A DNA stretch of 64,000 nucleotides. It comes from a bacterium (GTDB lineage: Bacteria; Zhuqueibacterota; Zhuqueibacteria; Residuimicrobiales; Residuimicrobiaceae). The DNA lies in NCBI GenBank assembly GCA_029565685.1, contig JAKQNR010000050.1:1-64000 (forward strand), given 5' to 3'. Numbering within the stretch: position 1 is the stretch's first letter; each line of letters opens with the position of its first letter. The position numbers and the translations under genes were made by a program. This document shows, in pieces, positions 34,523-41,486 of this stretch. The notes beneath the pieces were generated by a model that saw only the letters and a list, made by a program, of their open reading frames with translations, was not told the DNA's origin and did not search any database.

Positions 34523-34975
34523 ATGCTGAAAGAATTCAAAGAGTTCGCCATGCGCGGCAATGTCCTGGACATGGCCGTGGGCATCATTATCGGCGCCGCA
34601 TTCGGCAGCATCGTCGGCTCTTTGGTGAACGACGTTTTGATGCCGCCCATCGGACTGCTGCTCGGCAACGTGGACTTTTCGAATCTGTTTGTGATTCTCA
34701 AACAGGGGGCTGAGCTGCCCGCCAACGCCACGCTGGCCCAGGCCAAGAGCGCGGGCGCGGTGACCATCAATTACGGATTGTTCATCAATTCCATTATCAA
34801 TTTTTTAATCATTGCTTTTGCCATTTTTATGGTGATCCGCTGGATCAACAAGCTCAAACGCCAGCCGGAAGCACCGGCCGCGGCGCCCACCACCAAAGAG
34901 TGCCCCTATTGCCTGTCGACCATTGCCATCAAAGCCGTTCGCTGCCCGCAGTGTACGTCTGAGCTGAAGGCGTAA
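34523..34975 (+). CDS. mscL: large-conductance mechanosensitive channel with C-terminal zinc-ribbon motif
   Basis: An inner-membrane channel (150 aa) that opens under extreme membrane tension and releases solutes during osmotic downshift. The family N-terminus FKEFAMRGNVLDMAVGIIIG is followed by the first pore helix and DVLMPPIGLLLG. The second helix is IINFLIIAFAIFMVIRWIN. The C-terminus carries two CPxC knuckles (CPYC and CPQC), a small zinc-ribbon-like tail absent in E. coli MscL but present in some homologues. AAGGAGG precedes the ATG. Confidence 0.96.
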   Translation: MLKEFKEFAMRGNVLDMAVGIIIGAAFGSIVGSLVNDVLMPPIGLLLGNVDFSNLFVILKQGAELPANATLAQAKSAGAVTINYGLFINSIINFLIIAFAIFMVIRWINKLKRQPEAPAAAPTTKECPYCLSTIAIKAVRCPQCTSELKA

Positions 34976-35389
34976 ACCAGGCCGGCGAAAAGACAAAATG
35001 AATTGCGGATCGGATGAAAAAGCGGTCCATTGAAGGCGGTGCGCGATTTTGGAGAATGATTCTAGACAGCAACGGCGCGGCTCGAAAAAACCGCGCCGCC
35101 GATCTACAGCTGCGTCAAAAGGCATCTCTGCCAAACCGCCCACCATATGATTGGCATCAAGACAGTTGATTTCGCATTTTTTACATCAGTAAATAATGAT
35201 GCTGCCTTGGTTTCTTGATTCCACACTACCAAGACGACCGTCAAAAGTAAAACTGTTTTTACCGCTTCAACACCTCGCAACAATGATCCAAAGGCGACTG
35301 CCACTCGTTCTCGAGCAATCACATTTTCATCTTAATCACGGTGCAGTGAATGTCGCGCTGCGTTGTTTTTATTCCAGCGCAACGCCCGA
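34976..35389. other. spacer without a recognised gene
   Basis: This 414-bp stretch between convergent mscL and queG is AT-richer than its surroundings. A GGCGCGG/CCGCGCC hairpin (35074-35097) lacks a T run. One minus-strand frame of about 70 codons (35104-35322) contains a possible hydrophobic helix but has no ribosome site and no family resemblance. Nothing else is seen. Confidence 0.5.
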
Positions 35390-36322
35390 TCAGCCGCTGT
35401 TTTTCAGCGCAATTTGAACATTGCGCATCCATCCTGCGTAGCCTGTCCGCCTGATCGGCGAGCGTCTGGTCATTCGCTGAAAGGTCTGGGTATCCCAGCC
35501 TGCCAGATCGGTCAGTCGGGGCGAGAGGAAATGGGGTCTGGGTAGAAACGCGGATTCCAGCGTCGGTTTTGTCGATTTTTGATTCCAAGGGCAGACCTGC
35601 TGGCAGAGATCGCAGCCGAAGAGGCGATTGCCCATTGCGGCCTGGCGTTCGACAGGGATAGGCTGATCCGCCTTCAATTGAGTAAGAGCAGAGATGCATT
35701 TTCGACTGTCCACCACATAGGGCCGGATCAGCGCGCCGGTGGGACAGGCATCCAGGCAGAGCCGGCATGAGCCGCAGCGATCTTCCATTGGTTGGTCGGC
35801 GGGCAATTTCAGGTCAATGATGATCTCGGACAAAAATATCCATGATCCGTACAGGGGGCTGATGATGCAGCTGTGTTTGCCCATCCAGCCGATGCCGCTG
35901 CGGCGGGCCCACTCTTTTTCCAGCACCGGCGCCGAGTCCACGGCAATCCGCGTCTGTGCCGCCGGTGCACGCTCGCGGATCTCTTCAACCAATCGCTTGA
36001 GCTTTGCGACCAGCACTTCATGATAATCATCGCCGCGTGCATAGCGTGCGACAATTCCCCGGGCCGAATCTGTTTCATCCTCAGCCGAATAATAATAATT
36101 AGACGACAGGACGATGATCGATGCCGCTCCGGCTAACAGCAGGCGCGGATCCAGGCGCAGCTCAGGATCACGGGCCATATACGACATCTGGCCGTGCAAT
36201 CCCGCTTGCAGCCAGGAGCGCAGACCATGCTCCGGCAGCGGTTCCGCCCGGGCGACGCCCACCTGGCCAAAGTCCAGTGCGCATGCCCGCTGGATGATGA
36301 AGGTTTTTAGTTCTTCGGACAT
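35390..36322 (-). CDS. queG: epoxyqueuosine reductase
   Basis: The last enzyme of queuosine biosynthesis (310 aa from ATG 36322). It reduces epoxyqueuosine in tRNA to queuosine with a cobalamin cofactor and two [4Fe-4S] clusters. The conserved AVDSAPVLEKEWA segment carries the catalytic aspartate (about D129), followed by SGIGWMGKH and the cluster ligands CGSCRLCLDACP and CDLCQQVCPWN. A GTG two codons upstream (36328) is an alternative start. The gene stands alone. The PTP synthase at 38.9 kb is of the biopterin rather than the QueD type, so other queuosine genes must lie elsewhere. Confidence 0.94.
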   Translation of the reverse strand: MSEELKTFIIQRACALDFGQVGVARAEPLPEHGLRSWLQAGLHGQMSYMARDPELRLDPRLLLAGAASIIVLSSNYYYSAEDETDSARGIVARYARGDDYHEVLVAKLKRLVEEIRERAPAAQTRIAVDSAPVLEKEWARRSGIGWMGKHSCIISPLYGSWIFLSEIIIDLKLPADQPMEDRCGSCRLCLDACPTGALIRPYVVDSRKCISALTQLKADQPIPVERQAAMGNRLFGCDLCQQVCPWNQKSTKPTLESAFLPRPHFLSPRLTDLAGWDTQTFQRMTRRSPIRRTGYAGWMRNVQIALKNSG

Positions 36323-36328
36323 GGACAC

Positions 36329-36664
36329 GTTCTTAGCGGTTCAGCGCGCCTTGTCGGGTTACGCTTTTCGTTGAATGCAAAGAATGGATTGCGGGCATTA
36401 CATTTTGTCTTTCCGAGCCCGCAGCCCCGTATTTCCACCAGACCAATGCAGCCTATGAGGGCGAGGAATCCATCGACGAACAGCACTTGATTTTTTTGCC
36501 GGTTCAGTACGCCGCTAGATCCTTCGGCGCTCTGCGGATTGCGCACCCAGGTCCAGAGATCTATCGCTTTGCGCCTCAGGAAGACAACCTTAGATTTTGT
36601 CATGCAAAGACTCGATTGCGGGCTTTATAATAAGCGGATAGCCTGGCTTCCCATTTAAAACGGG
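36329..36664. repeat. non-coding spacer bounded by a 25-bp imperfect direct repeat
   Basis: No confident gene is seen. Two copies of a 25-bp sequence lie at 36376-36400 and 36603-36627: TGCAAAGA-4N-ATTGCGGGC-1N-TTA, with 22 of 25 identical, 227 bp apart. The DNA between them is open in one plus frame (ending in TAA near 36630) and in one minus frame, but neither has a start signal or known motif. It may be a decayed gene or a small duplicated element. Confidence 0.4.
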
Positions 36665-37639
36665 CTAGCGCAGCAGCCCGATGGTCAGGACAATGGCGCG
36701 GTCGTCGAAATCGTTAAAAGAGATGGCATAGTCCAGGTTCAGCAGCACCTGGAAATTGTAGGTTCTGAAAAAGCGCGCGCCGGCGTGCAGGCGCAGCTCA
36801 AATCCATCGCCCTCTCGTTTGTCTTCCTCATAGTACGGATATTGCTGATTGTTGTCATAAACCCAGTGCTCAGGGCTTTCATGGGACACCCAGTGAAAAC
36901 CGAGTGCGCCGCCCACATAGGGGCAGACGTCGGTGTCGGTCAGCAGATAGGATCCATAGATGTTCCAAGCGAATCCGTGCTGAACCGCCAACTGGGAGCC
37001 GACGGTGAACTGGCTCATCTCATAGCCGGTGCGCAGGTCTGCGGCAAAATGGCGGTCCGCTTCATCATAGCCCTTCTGGGGATAGAGATAGCCGAACGAG
37101 AGCCCCATATATTTGCGCGCGCTTTTCCGCCGCGGCTCCAGGGTTTCCCGTTGGGTGATGAGGCCCACGTGGCCGGACTCTTCAAAGGGGCGGAGGGTCT
37201 GCACGCAGCGTGCGATCCGCTTCATCACGGTTTCCAGATCCTCGATGGTGCTGGAGGTGGTGTTGTCGCTGAGCAGATTCTTCGCGCCGGCCACATCCAC
37301 CAGCAGATATTGGACGATGACTTTTTCGCCCAACCGGTTGAGGGAGCAGAGCAGAACCCGGTCCGCGGACAGGGTTCGACCCAGAGCGACGGCGCACTCG
37401 GTCTCAAAGCAGGTGCGATCCTGCAGCGCTTCACTGATCGGCGCTTCCGCAATGAGCGCCAGCTCCTCGGACCTGGCCAATTCCTGGCGCAGCAGGGCAT
37501 TGGCTGTTTGTGCCGAGGCTTGGTCGACGCCAAGGGCGGCAAAGGGCGTGACGGCCAGGTGTATTTTCTGAACCTGAGCCCATCCCGGCAAAGCCAGAAT
37601 GACCAGGAAGAGCTGCACGGCGTTCATCCATTTTTTCAT
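36665..37639 (-). CDS. CsgG-like domain fused to an outer-membrane barrel
   Basis: A 324-residue exported protein with signal peptide (KKWMNAVQLFLVILALPGWA). Residues about 25-175 form a CsgG/TolB-N-like domain (IHLAVTPFAALGVD, RQELARSEELALIAEAPISE, SADRVLLCSLNRLGEKVIVQ). From about 190 onward, beta strands of a membrane barrel follow (KYMGLSFGYLYPQKG, PYVGGALGFHWVS, FELRLHAGARFFRTY, ending IVLTIGLLR). The ATG at 37639 has GCGAGG upstream and begins the signal; the open frame extends 31 codons further. Two cysteines in TCFETECAVALG may form a disulfide. It combines in one chain what the neighbouring genes at 26204 and 27099 encode separately. Confidence 0.72.
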   Translation of the reverse strand: MKKWMNAVQLFLVILALPGWAQVQKIHLAVTPFAALGVDQASAQTANALLRQELARSEELALIAEAPISEALQDRTCFETECAVALGRTLSADRVLLCSLNRLGEKVIVQYLLVDVAGAKNLLSDNTTSSTIEDLETVMKRIARCVQTLRPFEESGHVGLITQRETLEPRRKSARKYMGLSFGYLYPQKGYDEADRHFAADLRTGYEMSQFTVGSQLAVQHGFAWNIYGSYLLTDTDVCPYVGGALGFHWVSHESPEHWVYDNNQQYPYYEEDKREGDGFELRLHAGARFFRTYNFQVLLNLDYAISFNDFDDRAIVLTIGLLR

Positions 37640-37703
37640 GGTTGCCTCGCAGTTGAATGGCGAAAGGGGTTTAAACGTGTAAAAACCTTTTCTTTTTATT
37701 GGG

Positions 37704-37732
37704 AATTTATTTAAATTAAACCAAATCGGCAA
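37704..37732 (-). promoter_or_regulatory. sigma70-like promoter of the CsgG/barrel fusion gene
   Basis: On the minus strand TTGCCG and TAAATT are separated by exactly 17 bp, in an AT-rich divergent spacer 65 bp before the start codon. Confidence 0.45.
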
Positions 37733-37772
37733 GATTTAAATCAAATGGTCTTCAAGGATATTAAACACACCT

Positions 37773-38882
37773 ATGAAAAAGCAGGTTCCCGCCGCGGTCG
37801 CCTCGTCCATCTGCGATCTGCATTGCGATACCATCGGGCTGTGGTTGACGGGCAGCCATCTTAACGATATCCGGGCACAGGTCAATCTGCCCTATCTCAA
37901 AGAGGCGGGGGTGGGGGTGCAGGTGTTCGCCTGTTATCTTCCGCCCTCTTTTCCGCCGGGCCATCGCTTCCAGGCAGTGGAAAAATTGATCGATACTTTT
38001 GAAGCGGAGCTGGCACGCTATCCTCAGCAGATCGTGCATTGCCGCAACAGCGAGGACATCGAGGTCGCCCAGGCCAAAGGTCAGGTGGCGGCCATCCTGG
38101 CGGTGGAAAACGGCAACGCCATCGAGGCGGATTTGAAGAATCTGGAAAAATTGCATCAACGCGGCGTACGGCTGATGACCATCATCCACGCCGCCAGCAA
38201 CGAATGGTGCATTTCCTGCAACGACGTGCATCCCTCTTTTGACGGTTTGTCCGACTTTGGCGTTGAGGTGATCAAAGCCATGAACGATCTGGGCATGATC
38301 ATCGATCTGTCGCACAGCCACGACCGGACCGTGGTGCAGGTGTTGAAGCACAGCCGGCAGCCGGTGGTGGCTTCGCATTCCAACGCCTGGTCGCTCTGCC
38401 GGGTGCCGCGCAATTTAAAAAATGAACTCATCGCAGCGATTGCTCAGGGCGGTGGCGTGATCGGCGCCAATCTGTTTCCCGGTTTTCTCGACTCGGCCTA
38501 CAGCCGCGCTTTGGAAAAGCGGGCGGGAGATCTTTTTGTCGAATTGAATAAAATGGAAACCGCGGCCGGCGCCGACCTGGCCCGCATCGCACAATTGTTC
38601 CCCGAGTTCTGCCAGCGCCTGCGAACCGCCATGCAGACTCAGGCGGTGGGCGTGGAGCGTTATGTGGATCACATCCAGTACATCGCCGATCTGGTCGGCA
38701 GCGAACACGTCGCCTTTGGTTCGGATTTTGACGGCGTTGCCGATCTGCCGGCCGGCATCGACGACTGCCGGGGCTTTGCCATGGTGTTGGAAGAGATGAG
38801 GCAGCGCGGCTTCAGCTCAGTGGAGATCGAGGCGATCAGCTGGTCGAATTTTATTCGTGTGTTCAACGCCGTGTGCGGGTGA
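37773..38882 (+). CDS. M19 membrane dipeptidase (renal dipeptidase family)
   Basis: A zinc-dependent dipeptidase (369 aa) that hydrolyses dipeptides, including ones with a C-terminal D-residue. The metal site is visible: DLHCDT (about 14-19), the bridging glutamate in AVENGN, MTIIHAASNEW, DLSHSHD and ASHSNAWSLC, with GSDFDGV near the C-terminus. No signal peptide is seen despite the family name, so it is predicted cytoplasmic. The ribosome site is weak (AAGGA 14 bases upstream). It lies 42 bp before the PTP synthase gene and may be in the same transcription unit, though no metabolic link is evident. Confidence 0.92.
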   Translation: MKKQVPAAVASSICDLHCDTIGLWLTGSHLNDIRAQVNLPYLKEAGVGVQVFACYLPPSFPPGHRFQAVEKLIDTFEAELARYPQQIVHCRNSEDIEVAQAKGQVAAILAVENGNAIEADLKNLEKLHQRGVRLMTIIHAASNEWCISCNDVHPSFDGLSDFGVEVIKAMNDLGMIIDLSHSHDRTVVQVLKHSRQPVVASHSNAWSLCRVPRNLKNELIAAIAQGGGVIGANLFPGFLDSAYSRALEKRAGDLFVELNKMETAAGADLARIAQLFPEFCQRLRTAMQTQAVGVERYVDHIQYIADLVGSEHVAFGSDFDGVADLPAGIDDCRGFAMVLEEMRQRGFSSVEIEAISWSNFIRVFNAVCG

Positions 38883-38924
38883 GCGGAAACGCCTGCCGCG
38901 TTCGTAGCTGAAGAGGTAACTTTT

Positions 38925-39338
38925 ATGCCGCTGGTCTATGTTACACGTCGCATGCATTTCAGCGCCGGCCACCGGTTGCACGCCGAGTCTTTGGATGAAG
39001 AGACCAACCGCGAAATCTATGGAGCGTGCAATAATCCGCTGGGACACGGTCACAACTATGATTTGGAGGTCACCGTAGTCGGCGAGCCCGATCCGGTCAC
39101 CGGCATGGTGATGGATATCAAGGCGCTGAAAGACCTTATTCAAAAAGAGGTCATTGATCCGATGGACCACAAGTTTCTCAACGTGGAAGTGCCGTTCCTG
39201 GCCCGGCAGGTGCCCACTGCGGAGAACATTGTCGTGGCGATCTGGCGGGTCTTGCAAGACAAGCTTTCCGGCGTTAAATTGTACCGGCTTAAATTGTACG
39301 AGACCGAACGCAACATCGTCGAATATTACGGGGCTTGA
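38925..39338 (+). CDS. 6-pyruvoyl-tetrahydropterin synthase (biopterin type)
   Basis: Converts 7,8-dihydroneopterin triphosphate to 6-pyruvoyl-tetrahydropterin (137 aa). Zinc ligands are H16 (FSAGHRL) and H41/H43 (GHGHNY). The catalytic cysteine is C35 in YGACNNPLGHGHNY, followed by DHKFLN (D81, H82) and YETERNIVEYYG near the C-terminus. The C-N-N-P-x-G-H-G-H pattern and the YET..NIV end match animal-type PTP synthases. QueD of queuosine synthesis has a C-x3-HGH arrangement instead. GAGG precedes the ATG. folE follows after 14 bp and a sepiapterin-reductase-like gene after that, supporting a tetrahydrobiopterin role. Confidence 0.9.
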   Translation: MPLVYVTRRMHFSAGHRLHAESLDEETNREIYGACNNPLGHGHNYDLEVTVVGEPDPVTGMVMDIKALKDLIQKEVIDPMDHKFLNVEVPFLARQVPTAENIVVAIWRVLQDKLSGVKLYRLKLYETERNIVEYYGA

Positions 39339-39352
39339 ACGAGGGAGCAGAT

Positions 39353-39913
39353 ATGGAAAATGAAATCAAACCGTTGATCCGGCAGCTCCTCGGCCGGCTG
39401 GGGGAAGACCCTGAACGCGAAGGTTTGCTGCGCACGCCCCAGCGGGTGGAGAACGCTCTGCGCTATCTCACCCGCGGCTATTCCATGGATCTGAATGAAT
39501 TGCTCAACGACGCGCTTTTTCATGAAACCTGCGATGAGATGGTGCTGGTGCGCAACATCGAGTTCTACAGCCTGTGCGAACATCATATGTTGCCGTTTTA
39601 CGGCCGCTGTCATGTGGCCTATCTGCCCAAAGGCAGGATTATCGGCATCAGCAAAATTCCCCGCATCGTCGACATGTTTTCCCGCCGGCTGCAGGTGCAG
39701 GAGCGGTTGACCAATCAGATCGCCCACACGCTGGAGGAGGTGTTGGATCCCTACGGTGTGGCGGTGGTGATGGAGGGCAAGCATCTGTGCATGATGATGC
39801 GAGGCGTGGAAAAACAGAACAGTCTGGTGACCTCCAGCGCCATGCTCGGCTCATTTAAAACCGAACGAGCGACGCGCATGGAGTTTCTCAACCTGATCAA
39901 GTGCTGGAGCTGA
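39353..39913 (+). CDS. folE: GTP cyclohydrolase I
   Basis: Opens the imidazole ring of GTP to give 7,8-dihydroneopterin triphosphate, the common precursor of folate and biopterin (186 aa). Zinc ligands are C75 and H78 (SLCEHHMLPF) and C146 (EGKHLCMMMRG). The family core GISKIPRIVDMFSRRLQVQE is intact and the C-terminus TRMEFLNLI is typical. The ATG at 39353 has GGGAG upstream, whereas the longer frame starts inside the previous gene's end. Packed between PTP synthase (14 bp) and an SDR gene (2 bp), it most likely feeds tetrahydrobiopterin synthesis. Confidence 0.96.
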   Translation: MENEIKPLIRQLLGRLGEDPEREGLLRTPQRVENALRYLTRGYSMDLNELLNDALFHETCDEMVLVRNIEFYSLCEHHMLPFYGRCHVAYLPKGRIIGISKIPRIVDMFSRRLQVQERLTNQIAHTLEEVLDPYGVAVVMEGKHLCMMMRGVEKQNSLVTSSAMLGSFKTERATRMEFLNLIKCWS

Positions 39914-39915
39914 GT

Positions 39916-40629
39916 ATGCACAAGCTGGAGGGCGCTGTGGCCTGGGTCACGGGCGCAGGCCGCGGCATCGGAGCGGCCGTCGCGCTGGAGCTGGCCCGAG
40001 CCGGCAGCCGGGTGGCGCTCACATCGCGCAGCGCGGATCAGCTGCAGACCGTACAGCGGCAGATTCAAGACCACTCCGGCCAATCGCTGATCTTGCCCTG
40101 CGATGTCTCCGATCGTGCCGCGGTGGAGAAAACCGCGCTTGAGATCAAAAACGCCTGGGCGCCGGTGCAGATTTTGATCAACAACGCCGGCAGCGCGGTT
40201 TTTGCCAAAATCATCCAGACCCGCGAGGAGGACTGGGACTCGATGATGCAGAACAACGTCAAGTCCGCTTTCCTCTGTTGCCGCGCGGTGCTGCCGGATA
40301 TGATCGCCGCCGGCTCCGGGCAGATCGTCAATATTGTCTCCATTGCCGGCCGGCAGCCCTATTATAACTGCGGCGCCTATTGCGCCAGCAAATATGCGCT
40401 GCAGGGGTTCACCGATGTGCTGCGCATGGAGGTGCGCAAGCACGGCATTCGGGTCACCGCCGTGCTGCCCGGCGCCACCGATACCGCCATCTGGGGCGAT
40501 GCGCATGTGGAACGGAGCCGGATGATGAGCGCCCAGCAGGTGGCACAGACCGTGGCCGCCGTATGCTGCGCGCAGCCGCCGGTGATGGTGGAGGAGATTT
40601 TGATCAGACCGCAGGGCGGCGATCTGTAG
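39916..40629 (+). CDS. SDR oxidoreductase, sepiapterin-reductase-like
   Basis: A classical short-chain dehydrogenase (237 aa) with NADP(H) motif VTGAGRGIGAA (11-21), NNAG (89-92) and catalytic S142, Y155 and K159 (YCASK). Its C-terminus (PGATDTAIWGD and MVEEILIRPQGGDL) resembles, as I recall it, the bacterial Chlorobium-type sepiapterin reductase. With PTP synthase and GTP cyclohydrolase I immediately upstream (2-bp spacing), it is predicted to reduce 6-pyruvoyl-tetrahydropterin to tetrahydrobiopterin. A generic 3-oxoacyl reductase remains possible from sequence alone. GGAG lies 7 bases before the ATG at 39916, inside the end of folE. Confidence 0.85.
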   Translation: MHKLEGAVAWVTGAGRGIGAAVALELARAGSRVALTSRSADQLQTVQRQIQDHSGQSLILPCDVSDRAAVEKTALEIKNAWAPVQILINNAGSAVFAKIIQTREEDWDSMMQNNVKSAFLCCRAVLPDMIAAGSGQIVNIVSIAGRQPYYNCGAYCASKYALQGFTDVLRMEVRKHGIRVTAVLPGATDTAIWGDAHVERSRMMSAQQVAQTVAAVCCAQPPVMVEEILIRPQGGDL

Positions 40630-40690
40630 GGCGATTCCCGACGCAGCCGCTGCAACCCATCCCTGGTTCTTCATGCCGAAAGGAGGAGAT

Positions 40691-41380
40691 ATGCCCACAC
40701 TGACATTTCTCGGCCATGATGCTTTTTTGTTGGAGCACGAGGCGCACCGACTGATCATCGATCCCTTTCTCAGCGGCAATCCCCAGGCGGCGCTCAAGCC
40801 TGGGGCGATCAAAGTGCAGTACGTTCTGCTGACCCATGCGCATGGGGATCATTTCGGCGATGCGGTCAGCATCGCTCGGGCCAACAACGCCCTGATCATT
40901 GCACCGAACGAACTGGCTGTCTACTGCGGCAACCTGGGATTGCGATCCCATGCAATGCACATCGGCGGCGCATTTGCCTTTCCCTTCGGCCGGGTTAAGC
41001 TGACCATCGCTCACCACGGCTCAGGGCTCGATCTCGGCGGGGATGCGCTCGCCTACATGGGCAATCCCTGCGGATTTATCATCGCCCTGGGAGGCAAAAC
41101 CGTTTATCATGCCGGCGACACCGGCCTGTTTCTTGACATGAAACTGATCGGCGAACTCGACGCCATCGATGTGGCGCTATTGCCCATCGGCGACAACTTT
41201 ACCATGGGCGTGCGCGACGCGGTCAAAGCCACCGAGTTCTTAAAGCCCGGCTTGGTCGTGCCGATGCACTATAACACCTTTGACCTGATCAAAGCGGATG
41301 CAGCGGCGTTCGTCGAACAGGTGCAGGCCAAGGGCCTGGCCGCCAGGGCGATGCAGGTGGGAGAGACGTTGACCTTTTAA
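40691..41380 (+). CDS. UPF0173 metallo-beta-lactamase-fold hydrolase
   Basis: A 229-residue metal-dependent hydrolase of the UPF0173/YtkL group. The metal motif THAHGDHFGD (H49, H51, D53, H54) is followed by VYHAGDTGLF and the terminal histidine in PMHYNTF. It is cytoplasmic, with no signal. The substrate is unknown throughout the family. An AAAGGAGGAG ribosome site selects the ATG at 40691. It follows the biopterin genes by 61 bp on the same strand and may be co-transcribed, but no link to pterins is known. Confidence 0.92.
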   Translation: MPTLTFLGHDAFLLEHEAHRLIIDPFLSGNPQAALKPGAIKVQYVLLTHAHGDHFGDAVSIARANNALIIAPNELAVYCGNLGLRSHAMHIGGAFAFPFGRVKLTIAHHGSGLDLGGDALAYMGNPCGFIIALGGKTVYHAGDTGLFLDMKLIGELDAIDVALLPIGDNFTMGVRDAVKATEFLKPGLVVPMHYNTFDLIKADAAAFVEQVQAKGLAARAMQVGETLTF

Positions 41381-41486
41381 CCGGCTGAAGAAGGAACGCG
41401 GTCGTGAACCAGCGCGGTGGGCGTCGCTGGACGCAACCTTGCCAACCGCATGAACACAGGATGGTATTTATGAATGGAATTTCATT

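Noticed and set aside
35074..35097. GGCGCGG/CCGCGCC hairpin after mscL as terminator
   Set aside because: No T run follows on either strand.
35104..35322. Minus-strand frame of 72 codons with a hydrophobic stretch
   Set aside because: Non-ATG start, no ribosome site, no family resemblance and low hydrophobic-helix quality. Kept only as a remark in the spacer entry.
36307..36603. Minus-strand frame of 98 codons between queG and the CsgG/barrel gene
   Set aside because: It runs through the direct-repeat element and into the start of queG, lacks a ribosome site and shows no domain. The opposite strand is open over the same stretch, so coding cannot be argued.
38925..39338. QueD (queuosine) assignment for the PTP synthase-like gene
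   Set aside because: The catalytic segment is C-N-N-P-x-G-H-G-H, as in PTP synthase, not the C-x3-HGH of QueD, and the following genes are folE and an SDR rather than queC or queE. Nearby queG is separated by other genes.
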